56,010 bases of DNA from Bacteroidaceae bacterium (lineage in GTDB: Bacteria > Bacteroidota > Bacteroidia > Bacteroidales > Bacteroidaceae). The stretch spans positions 1 to 56,010 of the forward strand of contig JAFZGA010000007.1 in the NCBI GenBank assembly GCA_017555585.1, read 5' to 3'. Positions 17,717 through 26,259 of the stretch are shown piece after piece (position 1 is the first letter of the stretch; each line of letters begins with the position of its first letter). Position numbers and translations under genes: made by a program. Below the pieces are notes generated by a model. It had not been told where the DNA came from, ran no database searches, and worked only from the letters and a program-made list of their open reading frames with translations.

Positions 17717-18280
17717 ATGGAAGAAAAAGAACTTGAAATGATGATAGAACGCTTCTTCAATGCGGAACTGACCGTTGATGAGGAACGCGAACTGTGTCGT
17801 TATCTCCGCGATAACGATGTTCCTTCCGAACTCCGTAAGGATAGGGAGGCTATAATGGCACTTTGCAGCGAGGATGAAGTTGATGCACTCCTGCCACAAG
17901 GGGCTACAGAACGTCTTGAGGCTCTGCTCGACGGGCTTGAGCAACAGCTGGAACCTGAAACAGCCGACAGTGAAGGTGTTTTGAAAGAGAAAGGAAAGAT
18001 ATTCAAGATACCACGTTATCTCATTCACAGCGTGGCTGTTGCAGCAATGGTGTTGATTGCTTATTTGTTAATGCCTGTCGGGGAAACATCTTCTTTGGAA
18101 AATAAGGAAACCGTTGTTGCATTATACGAAACTGAAGAGGATACATTCGACAATCCCGAAGATGCCATGCGATGTATGCAGATGGCTTTTGCCAACGTGC
18201 AGCATGCAGTAACTGCCACACAGATAAATATGAGTGAGGTAAGTTCAATTTTAAAACAATCGGTAAAGATGTATAAGTAA
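17717..18280 (+). CDS. Probable anti-sigma factor (single-pass membrane protein)
   Basis: A 187-residue protein with a cytoplasmic helical N-terminus rich in Glu (IERFFNAELTVDEERELCRY), one membrane segment at ~100-120 (VAVAAMVLIAYLLMP) and a short outside tail. This layout behind an ECF sigma gene is that of an anti-sigma factor, and the opening helix resembles the zinc-free class. A good ribosome-binding site (AAAGGAG, 17703-17709) supports the ATG at 17717. Function is assigned from position and topology. Confidence 0.75.
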   Translation: MEEKELEMMIERFFNAELTVDEERELCRYLRDNDVPSELRKDREAIMALCSEDEVDALLPQGATERLEALLDGLEQQLEPETADSEGVLKEKGKIFKIPRYLIHSVAVAAMVLIAYLLMPVGETSSLENKETVVALYETEEDTFDNPEDAMRCMQMAFANVQHAVTATQINMSEVSSILKQSVKMYK

Positions 18281-18291
18281 ATTCTATAATT

Positions 18292-18867
18292 ATGAAACAT
18301 AAAATATTAATACTGATAGTGATGTGCTTGTTGCCTTTGGGAGCAATAAAAGCACAATCTGTCCCTCAGCCGAATTTGACACCTGATGAGGTTGCTGAGT
18401 ATGTAAGTAAAATGACCGAGTTTAAGAACAGAGGCGATAGCAGTGCCGAGGCGTTTATAAAGGTGGTCGCAAAAATAAAAATGGAAGAGGTGAATTACGT
18501 CTATATATCCACGGCTATGTTCAAGCAGATATTCAGCCTTATGGATGAAGCTGCTGAAGGAAATGGTAATATACTTGCTTCTATAAAGAGCATGCGTAGC
18601 TTTGCGAGTACAAGCAAGAATAGTTATAAAGCACTACGCGCCTATATGGATATATTCCTGTTTGAAATAGACGAGGTTTTTGGTATGCAATTACAAATGG
18701 TAAATAAGGACGATGATGTATATATGGCTATTTATAGTGATGATAAGAATCTTCTTGTCATCAATGACGACGGAGATACAAATCTATATGTCGTTTTTAT
18801 TGCCGGTTTGTCATACGAACTCTTTATGAAAATTCAGGAGAGTGGTTTTCCAATTATGGGTCTTTAA
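18292..18867 (+). CDS. DUF4252-like exported protein
   Basis: A 191-residue protein with a signal peptide (cut near IKAQS) and the DUF4252 layout: a helical part with FKQIFSLMDEA, then a beta-rich end with DDVYMAIYSDDKNLLVINDD. DUF4252 genes in Bacteroidetes commonly follow an ECF sigma/anti-sigma pair, as here, 11 bases after the probable anti-sigma gene. Function is unknown; the location suggests an envelope product made under control of the sigma factor. Confidence 0.72.
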   Translation: MKHKILILIVMCLLPLGAIKAQSVPQPNLTPDEVAEYVSKMTEFKNRGDSSAEAFIKVVAKIKMEEVNYVYISTAMFKQIFSLMDEAAEGNGNILASIKSMRSFASTSKNSYKALRAYMDIFLFEIDEVFGMQLQMVNKDDDVYMAIYSDDKNLLVINDDGDTNLYVVFIAGLSYELFMKIQESGFPIMGL

Positions 18868-18885
18868 TTATAAAAATCGTTACTT

Positions 18886-20205
18886 ATGAAAAAGATTATA
18901 TATATGTTGTTCGCTTTTGCAGTAATTGCCGTAAATGTCAACGCACAGCAAAGCGATGCAGAGCGTTTGAAAACATTTGTCAAGGAACTTATGTCGCTAA
19001 GCAATGAGCATATTCAGCACGAAAAGCAAGGATTGGAGTCGGGTGATGTCGATTCATCGGTCAATCAATATCTTGTGCTCAAGACTCTCGACGATTTAGG
19101 ATACGAGGCAGTATATGAAATTTTGAACAAATATGAAGTGCTTGACAGCGAAGAACTGTTTGGTATTCCAATGGCAATAAACACAATAGACGGCGAAAGA
19201 CAGGTTGCTGTTTTTATGGACGAGAAGAACAGCATATTTGTTGCTGATTGGTATAAAGGTTGCACGGTTTTATATACAAATTTTGATATTATAGAGTTAT
19301 TTACCCAAGGACTTATTATGTCCAAATTGGGATTGGACGGTTTTGTTTCGGATATAGTATATATGGGCAATGAACAGGTTCGCGGTTTTGGACAGAATAT
19401 GGCTGTAGCCAATGCTTTGCATAAAGATGGTGTTGCTATTGTGGAAAATGGCGGTAATGAAAAAGGCAGGACACAGTATGTGATTGATGCTGATGAATTA
19501 TCTGTCGGTTACATAGAAGAAACTGAAGAATTCTTTATCTCTATGCCTAAGGAACAGTTCGAGATTGAGTTAGAGCGTGGCAGTATATACACATGGATGC
19601 AGCAGATACTCATTCCAAGCAACTGCAAGGAGTATTTCTCCAATTATAGTTTGACTTTCATTACTCCCGCAGTTGCAATAGAGGAGTATATGATGAACTA
19701 TCTCCCAAAAGAGGAGTGGCTTGTCGAGGGCTATCCCAAGGGAGTTGAGGATATCTATAAACAGAAATATCCCGGTGGCACTCCTGCTGTATTTTGTATG
19801 AGAAGTGAAAGTAAAGAAGGCTACGAGAGCTGGATTAAGGATATCTATTTTCTTTTCAACCTCAATTTAAAGGATACTTATAATAACCTTAAGGTTGTTC
19901 AGCGTGCCAACCGCAATGGCAAACGTTACGTGCAGTTTTATGGCGATGGCAGTACAATGCTTACTATTCTTGACATTCCTGCCGAGAACACTTGTATGAT
20001 GCTTCTCACCGTAGGCACACCCAAAGAGTTTGAGGAGGCAGCGAATCTTTATTCTGTTAACGGTGAAACCGGTATTTTAAATAAATGTATTGTTTCAATA
20101 AATCAGGACGGGCTTAATTTGAGACTTAAGGACCCTGATAGCAAGGAAAGCAATAAAAACTCTGCTAATTTTGAATTTGGTTTAAAAAATAAATTTTTAG
20201 AATAA
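18886..20205 (+). CDS. Exported protein of unknown function in the sigma-factor cluster
   Basis: A 439-residue protein with a clear signal peptide (MKKIIYMLFAFAVIAVNVNA, cut before QQSD). No catalytic motif or known family stands out. The N-terminal ~130 residues have helices and a beta stretch (DGERQVAVFMDEKNSIFVAD) that recalls the end of the DUF4252 protein upstream (DVYMAIYSDDKNLLVIND), so the two may share a fold. It lies 18 bases after the DUF4252 gene and 22 before the next exported protein, and is likely cotranscribed with both. Confidence 0.7.
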   Translation: MKKIIYMLFAFAVIAVNVNAQQSDAERLKTFVKELMSLSNEHIQHEKQGLESGDVDSSVNQYLVLKTLDDLGYEAVYEILNKYEVLDSEELFGIPMAINTIDGERQVAVFMDEKNSIFVADWYKGCTVLYTNFDIIELFTQGLIMSKLGLDGFVSDIVYMGNEQVRGFGQNMAVANALHKDGVAIVENGGNEKGRTQYVIDADELSVGYIEETEEFFISMPKEQFEIELERGSIYTWMQQILIPSNCKEYFSNYSLTFITPAVAIEEYMMNYLPKEEWLVEGYPKGVEDIYKQKYPGGTPAVFCMRSESKEGYESWIKDIYFLFNLNLKDTYNNLKVVQRANRNGKRYVQFYGDGSTMLTILDIPAENTCMMLLTVGTPKEFEEAANLYSVNGETGILNKCIVSINQDGLNLRLKDPDSKESNKNSANFEFGLKNKFLE

Positions 20206-20227
20206 TAAATTTAAAACATATACAATC

Positions 20228-21214
20228 ATGAAAAAATTATTTCTGACATTAGCCTTTTTGGTAACAGGCTTATTAGCCATGCAGGCACAGACAACTGCAT
20301 TGGTAACATACGAAGGCGGTTATTTCGTAAAGAACGGCGAGGAGTGGACCGAGTATCGCCCAGCACACAAGACAGGAGTATGGAGCAAGTACAAACAGTA
20401 TGGCGAAGATGATACTTTCTATTACGTAAAGAACAAGAAATGTCTTCTTGCCATTCCAAAGCTCTACAAAGACAAAATCTTTATCGACCGCGACAAAGGA
20501 AAAAAGAATTGGGAGGTCGTATATAACACATTGAGTGTACACCTGCGTTGCCCCGATAGCGACGGATTGTTTTACAGCTATCGTAACCACAGAAAAGAAC
20601 ATAGCGAGTGGGACGGTTATTATGTACGTGACAACTTGACATGGCGCGAATACCGTCCAAGAATGAAAAGCGGTGTGTGGGCTGAATTCAAGCAGACTGG
20701 TGAGAATGAAAGGTTTTTTATCTTGTCAAGCAGTCACAATACTGTGCAGATACCCAAGACTACCGAAGATGATATAATAATTTTACAGAATGACAATAAG
20801 AATTGGCGAGGTGGTTATGCCATTGAGGCTATTTATGACAAGTCGGCGAATTATGACTACAATTTCTATTTCAATAACTTGGAGAAGGGTGGTAAGGTAG
20901 CAGCTCCTGCAAAGCAGTGCCGCATAAGTTTCGACCGCAAAGGTAATATCCAGGTTGTCTATAACGGAAAGCATCACGACCTTACATACCAGAATGTATA
21001 TATCGACTTTTACAAAGTTACTGATGATATACAGCAAACGGCAATAGTTATATCTATTAACGAAAAGAACAAGATATGGCTGCTTTCACCATATCGTGCT
21101 ATGGTCGATTGCCAAAAACTAGGTAAGAAGATGTTCTTCACCGGTGGCGATAATGCAAAAGCATTTACAGAGGTTAACCACCTATTGGAATCAAAATCTT
21201 TTGAGATCTTCTAA
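20228..21214 (+). CDS. Exported protein with internal duplication, unknown function
   Basis: A 328-residue protein with signal peptide (cut near MQAQT). I do not recognise the family. Residues ~31-105 and ~130-205 are two copies of one module: GGYFVKNGEEWTEYRPAHKT versus DGYYVRDNLTWREYRPRMKS, each followed by GVW, an FK/YK-Q-x-GE segment, an IPK strand and a KNW motif. A third, different domain makes up the rest. It ends the sigma-factor cluster at a 52-base palindrome. Confidence 0.7.
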   Translation: MKKLFLTLAFLVTGLLAMQAQTTALVTYEGGYFVKNGEEWTEYRPAHKTGVWSKYKQYGEDDTFYYVKNKKCLLAIPKLYKDKIFIDRDKGKKNWEVVYNTLSVHLRCPDSDGLFYSYRNHRKEHSEWDGYYVRDNLTWREYRPRMKSGVWAEFKQTGENERFFILSSSHNTVQIPKTTEDDIIILQNDNKNWRGGYAIEAIYDKSANYDYNFYFNNLEKGGKVAAPAKQCRISFDRKGNIQVVYNGKHHDLTYQNVYIDFYKVTDDIQQTAIVISINEKNKIWLLSPYRAMVDCQKLGKKMFFTGGDNAKAFTEVNHLLESKSFEIF

Positions 21215-21221
21215 CGTAATA

Positions 21222-21273
21222 TTTATAAACCAACGGTGCTGACTTTATAAAGTCAGCACCGTTGGTTTATAAA
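21222..21273. terminator. 52-nt perfect palindrome, bidirectional terminator
   Basis: Bases 21222-21273 are an exact inverted repeat with no mismatch (arms include AACCAACGGTGCTGACTTT). It lies between the plus-strand exported-protein gene (stop at 21214) and minus-strand glsA. The glsA stop codon (complement of 21267-21269) is inside the palindrome, so the 3' arm is partly coding. Confidence 0.85.
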
Positions 21274-22256
21274 GGAACAGGCTTCCCCTTGACCATGACA
21301 ACCCTTTCACCACTGAAGACATTTAGGTTCAATCTTTCCATTATCTGTCTTATGGCAAGCTGCGCCTTTACTGAGTTGCCGGCCTCGTCTATTGGTGGCG
21401 CGAATGCGGCAATACCAAATATGCCGGGAAGTACACCTATGATACCGCCGCCTACGCCAGATTTTGCCGGGAGTCCTACACTGAACATCCAGTCTCCTGT
21501 ATACTCATACATACCTACTGTTGCCATCAGGGAAACAGCTTTTGCAGCTTGTCGTTTTGGGAACACCTCCTTTTTTGTCACAGGGTTATATCCGCCGCAT
21601 GCAATCGTTGCCGCCATAATGGAGAGCTGTTTAGCCGTAACACCGAGTGAGCATTGTCGCGTGTATAGATCGAGCGCAATGTCCGGCTCGTCGTATATGC
21701 GGTTATAGCTCTTCAGTAGCCAAGCAATAGAGCGGTTCCTGTGGTTGCTGTCACACTCTGATCTGTATAGTTCATCAATCAGTGGTGTATCGCTACCGCA
21801 GAGTTCGGTAATATTGTATTTGATCGCCTCCCACTTCCCGCGGCTGTTGCCAACCGGGCGTACCATGCTCACAGCAGATATAGCTCCTGCATTTACCAAA
21901 GGGGTAGAAGGATGGTCATTCTCGAGCAATATTGCAAGGATGGAGTTGAACGGCATGCCTGTAGCATCGGCTCCAATCATTTTGAGTACTGTCTCTGCGC
22001 CATAATCCCTCAATATAAGAATTGCAGTGGCTACTTTTGAGATGGACTCTATACCAAAGCGGTAATTGCAGTCGCCTACACTCAATATCTCACCGTCGGG
22101 CAAGCATACCGATATGCCAAACAGATTACTGTCTACATTGGCAAGGTAAGGTATGTAATCGGCATTCTTGCCGCCCTTGTTGTCCTTGAGACTGATATAT
22201 GCCTCGTTTATGGCAATTTTCAGTTCCTCGCGTGTTATCCTTCTATCCCTGTTCAT
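21267..22256 (-). CDS. glsA: Glutaminase A
   Basis: Glutaminase converts glutamine to glutamate and ammonia. The 329-residue product has the serine-dependent beta-lactamase-like fold, with the catalytic Ser-x-x-Lys in GIESISKVA, the conserved NAGAISAVSMV and the C-terminal GLPAKSGVGGGI glycine-rich loop. The frame could begin earlier (22307), but the ATG at 22256 gives the usual start MNRDRRITREELK. Ammonia release buffers acid and the glutamate feeds the decarboxylase encoded just upstream on the same strand; a 154-base gap with a repeat element separates them. Confidence 0.95.
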   Translation of the reverse strand: MNRDRRITREELKIAINEAYISLKDNKGGKNADYIPYLANVDSNLFGISVCLPDGEILSVGDCNYRFGIESISKVATAILILRDYGAETVLKMIGADATGMPFNSILAILLENDHPSTPLVNAGAISAVSMVRPVGNSRGKWEAIKYNITELCGSDTPLIDELYRSECDSNHRNRSIAWLLKSYNRIYDEPDIALDLYTRQCSLGVTAKQLSIMAATIACGGYNPVTKKEVFPKRQAAKAVSLMATVGMYEYTGDWMFSVGLPAKSGVGGGIIGVLPGIFGIAAFAPPIDEAGNSVKAQLAIRQIMERLNLNVFSGERVVMVKGKPVPL

Positions 22257-22279
22257 AATCGTTATTTTTTTTAGGTTAT

Positions 22280-22401
22280 GATATACTTGCCTATACTGCA
22301 ATGTCATTTCGACGGAATTGAGTGACGGGAGATCTCAAGCTTTGTTCATGGATTCCTTACACAAGGTACGGAATGACAATTCTGTAATAAGCAAGTATAT
22401 C
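22280..22401. repeat. 122-bp palindromic repeat element (MITE-like) between glsA and gadB
   Basis: The element is bounded by an 11-bp inverted repeat, GATATACTTGC at 22280-22290 and GCAAGTATATC at 22391-22401. Inside is a second pair, TGTCATTTCG (22302-22311) and CGGAATGACA (22369-22378), and a GAGATCTC palindrome (22329-22336). The TGTCAT...GATCTC theme recurs in the repeats at 52.7 and 53.4 kb. No open frame is inside. It looks like a non-autonomous repeat that can fold as a long hairpin. Confidence 0.65.
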
Positions 22402-22410
22402 GTTTCCTTT

Positions 22411-23832
22411 TTATTTACCGGTATGGGTATAAACCGTTCCCTTAATCTTTACTTTACTCTCTATGTTCAAACGCGATGTTGTGGGGTACTGCAGCTTGTC
22501 AAGTTCTGCAACAGCATCAGCAATATCACCCAAAAGCTGATCGGCCATATCGCGGTTGAATCCCTGACGTACCACAATACGCATTACAATGGTCTCTTCG
22601 AGTTTTGCGGGCAAGGTATATGCCGGTACCATCCAGCCGTTCTGCTTCAACTTGTCCTGTAGGTCATAGAGAGTCCATTTGCACTGTTTGGCATGCTCCT
22701 TCTTCATCTCCCAGATGAACAACGGGTTGGTTACATCGCTGCTGTAGTTCTTGAAAGGCTTCATCTTTCCTATTTCGGTGTGCAGGTATTTGGCAATCTC
22801 CATGCAGTTGTGCTGGATTGCTTTGTAACCTTCGAATCCCAAACGCACGAACTGATAGTACTGGCCAAGAATCTGTGCTGCAGGGCGTGAGAAGTTCAAT
22901 CCTACCTGAGTCACCTCAGCACCAAGGTAATTCACGCTGAACGACATGCTGTCGGGCAAGAATTTCTTGTCTTTCCAAATTACCCAACCCAATCCTGGAT
23001 ATACAAGACCATATTTGTGTCCGCTGGTACTTATTGAAAGGACCCATTTGAGACGGAAATCCCATTCAAGGCTAGGGTTGATGAAAGGCAGTATAAAACC
23101 GCCCGATGCTGCATCCACGTGGATAGGAATGTCATAGCCTGTCTTCTTGTTATACTCTTCGAGAGCATCGTTCAGAGCTTTGACATCGTCGTTGAGACCT
23201 GTCCATGTAACACCCATGATAGGAACAACGCATATAGTATTCTCGTCGCACATGGCAATCGCTTCCTGTGGGCATAGTGTCAGCTTTTCGGCTGTAAGTG
23301 GTACTACACGCATCTCAATCTGCCATAGTTGTGCAAACTTTTCCCAAACAACCTGATATGCTGATGATATTACAAAGTTGGGCTTGTCACAAGGCTTGCC
23401 GGCCTCCATACGGCGTTTCTTCCAGCGTTGCCATGCCGCCACGCCACCAAGCATACATGCTTCACTTGAACCTATACCCAAAGCACCTGCTTTCCATTTT
23501 GCCTGCTCAGGGGTGTTCCATAGGTTAGCGATAATATTGATGCACTTTGCACACATCACAGCTATACGCGGATATTCGGTCTCGTCGATATAGTTGATGG
23601 CTATTGCTTCGTTCATCAGCTTGGTGGCGTACTTGTCCATATATGTAGTAACAAATGTAGCCAGGTTCAAGCGTGGATTTGTTTGGGCAAAAGTTTCGTC
23701 CTTGACTATGTTATAGGCGATTTCAGGTGTAGTAGAGCATTGTGGAATCTTGTCTACCGGTGCACTCTTGAGCATCTCTTCGGAACCGAATACCGAAGTT
23801 GTCATTGTTGTCTTACATTCTTCTTGTTTCAT
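22411..23832 (-). CDS. gadB: Glutamate decarboxylase
   Basis: This PLP enzyme turns glutamate into GABA and CO2, consuming a proton. The 473-residue product keeps the whole GadB core: TEYPRIAVMCAKCINIIANL, IGSSEACMLGGVAAWQRW, CDENTICVVPIMGVTWTG, HVDAASGGFILPF, and the PLP lysine in SISTSGHKYGL. The C-terminus is short and ends HTGK. The frame extends to 23874, but the ATG at 23832 has an AGAGAAA stretch before it and fits the family better. No gadC antiporter is adjacent. Confidence 0.95.
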   Translation of the reverse strand: MKQEECKTTMTTSVFGSEEMLKSAPVDKIPQCSTTPEIAYNIVKDETFAQTNPRLNLATFVTTYMDKYATKLMNEAIAINYIDETEYPRIAVMCAKCINIIANLWNTPEQAKWKAGALGIGSSEACMLGGVAAWQRWKKRRMEAGKPCDKPNFVISSAYQVVWEKFAQLWQIEMRVVPLTAEKLTLCPQEAIAMCDENTICVVPIMGVTWTGLNDDVKALNDALEEYNKKTGYDIPIHVDAASGGFILPFINPSLEWDFRLKWVLSISTSGHKYGLVYPGLGWVIWKDKKFLPDSMSFSVNYLGAEVTQVGLNFSRPAAQILGQYYQFVRLGFEGYKAIQHNCMEIAKYLHTEIGKMKPFKNYSSDVTNPLFIWEMKKEHAKQCKWTLYDLQDKLKQNGWMVPAYTLPAKLEETIVMRIVVRQGFNRDMADQLLGDIADAVAELDKLQYPTTSRLNIESKVKIKGTVYTHTGK

Positions 23833-23981
23833 TTTTTCTCTGTTTAAAAGGTTTGTAAATAGTTTTTTGAACATTGTAATGATGAAACAGAATATATTGC
23901 CTGAGGGTTCGCTGTTTTATATTTTTTATGATGTCACAACATATTCTGCCTGCTTGTTGTTATGATGTAAAAAAACTATTT

Positions 23982-25238
23982 ATGGACAACAAACAAGTAA
24001 CTGAAAAGAACAGCACGTTCATGCAAGACAATGGCAGACGTGTCTATAAGGAAGGTATTTACACAGGTAAGGGTACTATAACCGTTTTGGCATTGGCCGG
24101 TATATGGTCTGTCTCTGCATTGACATCATTGCCGGGACTTGCCGTGTCGCCCATTTCCGAGAAACTGCTTACCGTTTTTCCAACGGCAACCGATCTCGAG
24201 ATACAGATGTTGACAACACTGCCTTCGCTCCTGATTATTCCTTTTATACTATTTGCCGGTTTCATAAGTGAAAGGATTGGTGATATAAAACTTCTGTTTA
24301 TCGGTCTATGGCTCTATCTTATAAGCGGCGCCTTGTACTTTTTCTGTACATCGATGACACAACTCATATTAGTGAGTGCATTGCTCGGAGTTGGTTCCGG
24401 TATAATAATTCCGCTCTCTACATCACTTGTGTCGAAATTCTTCTCAGGCGAACGGCGTACAAGGCAATATGGCTACATATCGGCTTTGACAAACATTACT
24501 TTAGTGGTAGCAACAGCCGTTACCGGCTACCTGGCAGATATTCGCTGGAGGCTGCCTTTTGTCGTGTATCTGTTGCCTATAGTGTCGATATTGCTTGTTC
24601 CGGCAATAAAACGGAGCGAAAAGAACATCTCTGACGACAATAACGAAGAAAAAAGTACCGACACAACAGGAACAATAAATTATCGTAGTCTGATAAGATA
24701 TATGCTCTACTATCTGCTGATAACATATCTTGTGATGGTAGTAAGTATCAATTTGCCGTTCCTGTTAGGAAAATACGGATATGACAGTGGAGTATCCGGT
24801 ATGGTCACTTCCATATTCTTCATAGCCATGATGCTTCCAGGTTTCTTTATAAACCGCATAATTGCCGTGCTGCGTGGAAATATACTGCTTTTTTCATTGC
24901 TGCTCATAGCTCTTGGGCTTGTCGATGTCTTTTTCAACCATTCGTTACTGTTTATAATATTGGGATGCGTGGCTGCCGGTATAGGCTACGGTATTGCCCA
25001 ACCATACATTTACGATGTTACCGCCTCGCTTGCCCCGCCTCGCAAATCAACTTACGCACTGGCACTGCTGATGACCATGAACTATGTGGCGATATTGATA
25101 TCTCCATTTGTGGTCGATTGGATACAGGAACTTGTCGGTGTTAAAGGTGAACGTTTCCCGTTTGCTCTGAATTCTGTAGTCGGTTTTGTTGCACTGCTGT
25201 TCATGCTGTTGCGCCGTGCTTGGAAGAAACGTAAATGA
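23982..25238 (+). CDS. MFS transporter
   Basis: A 418-residue major facilitator superfamily protein with about 12 membrane segments and the MFS loop motif FISERIGDIK between segments 2 and 3. A long cytoplasmic loop (KRSEKNISDDNNEEKSTDTT) separates the halves. It lies divergently from gadB across 149 bases and overlaps the following transporter gene by 4 bases. Substrate cannot be told; position suggests amino acid or drug-type export but this is weak. Start chosen at the ATG (23982) rather than the frame opening at 23928. Confidence 0.85.
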   Translation: MDNKQVTEKNSTFMQDNGRRVYKEGIYTGKGTITVLALAGIWSVSALTSLPGLAVSPISEKLLTVFPTATDLEIQMLTTLPSLLIIPFILFAGFISERIGDIKLLFIGLWLYLISGALYFFCTSMTQLILVSALLGVGSGIIIPLSTSLVSKFFSGERRTRQYGYISALTNITLVVATAVTGYLADIRWRLPFVVYLLPIVSILLVPAIKRSEKNISDDNNEEKSTDTTGTINYRSLIRYMLYYLLITYLVMVVSINLPFLLGKYGYDSGVSGMVTSIFFIAMMLPGFFINRIIAVLRGNILLFSLLLIALGLVDVFFNHSLLFIILGCVAAGIGYGIAQPYIYDVTASLAPPRKSTYALALLMTMNYVAILISPFVVDWIQELVGVKGERFPFALNSVVGFVALLFMLLRRAWKKRK

Positions 25239-26143
25239 TTTTACTCATGAACAATAAGGTTAAAGGTTCTGCGGCACTCTTTGTGGCAAGGGTGTTCAGC
25301 GGTTTGAATGTGAATGCCATGGGTTACCTGTTGCCGGTATGGATTGCACCTATAGGCTGTGTAACAGTACGTCTTGTGTTCGGTGCCATAGTATTTTGGG
25401 TGGTCTCTATCTTCTCAAAACCCGAGACAATTACATGGAACGACAGGCTGAAACTCTTGGCTCTAGGCGCATTTGGTATCTTTGGATATATGTCGTTGTA
25501 TGCCTTGAGTATAAGTTATACAACACCGGTGAATTTTGCAATATTCAATGCCATGCAACCGCTGTGGGTAGTTGTGGTATCGGCATTGCTGTACCACGAA
25601 AGCATTGAAGGAAGGAAACTCACCGGGCTTGCAATCGGTTTTGCCGGAGCATTGTTGTGTATCCTTTCGGAACCTGCTGCCGGTACTGCATCCGATGCCC
25701 GTCTTGGAAATATTCTCGCCATCCTTTCGTCAATAATATATTCAGTATATCTTGTATTGTCAGCAAGGTTTGTGGGACATCTTGCGAGTGTCGCTATTCT
25801 ACGGTATACATTCACTGCAGCTGCTGTTGTCGCACTCATAGTATCGTCGTTCATCGGTTTTGATGCACCATTGTTTGAGGACGAGGCTCATTATAGACCG
25901 TTGTTGGTGTTATTATATGTTCTTGTCTTTCCTACAGTCTTGACGTATTTTCTTATACCGATAGGTATGAAATACCTTGATAGTGCTGTAGTTGCACTAT
26001 ATGGCTACGTTACGCTGATTGTGGCAACCGGAGTGTCGTTGCTTTTGGGTATGGACAAATTTGATCCTATGGTCATTTTTTCCTTGTTGCTGATAGGGGT
26101 GAGCATATACTGGGTTGGAGTTTCTGATAAAAAGAAGGTGTAA
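25235..26143 (+). CDS. EamA-family (DMT) transporter
   Basis: A 302-residue protein with about ten membrane segments in two EamA repeats, as in metabolite exporters such as RhaT/YdcZ relatives; the first repeat ends with FNAMQPLWVVVVSALLYHE, typical of EamA. The start codon overlaps the stop of the MFS gene (ATGA), which suggests coupled translation; a second ATG at 25247 is possible. Substrate unknown. Confidence 0.87.
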   Translation: MILLMNNKVKGSAALFVARVFSGLNVNAMGYLLPVWIAPIGCVTVRLVFGAIVFWVVSIFSKPETITWNDRLKLLALGAFGIFGYMSLYALSISYTTPVNFAIFNAMQPLWVVVVSALLYHESIEGRKLTGLAIGFAGALLCILSEPAAGTASDARLGNILAILSSIIYSVYLVLSARFVGHLASVAILRYTFTAAAVVALIVSSFIGFDAPLFEDEAHYRPLLVLLYVLVFPTVLTYFLIPIGMKYLDSAVVALYGYVTLIVATGVSLLLGMDKFDPMVIFSLLLIGVSIYWVGVSDKKKV

Positions 26144-26185
26144 TTTGGTGGTAATCTGCTGGTTTTTGAATGTTTTTTGAGATAT

Positions 26186-26219
26186 TTTGCCTTAAAATCG
26201 TGGAAAATAGCTACTTTTG
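26186..26219 (+). promoter_or_regulatory. Promoter of the M6 protease gene
   Basis: A -33 TTTG (26186-26189) and a -7 TACTTTTG (26212-26219) separated by 22 nt, close to the usual 19-21. The start codon is 41 bases downstream of the -7 box. Confidence 0.5.
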
Positions 26220-26259
26220 CAACTAATTGTTTAATTGTAACAGTAGCAAAATATACTAT

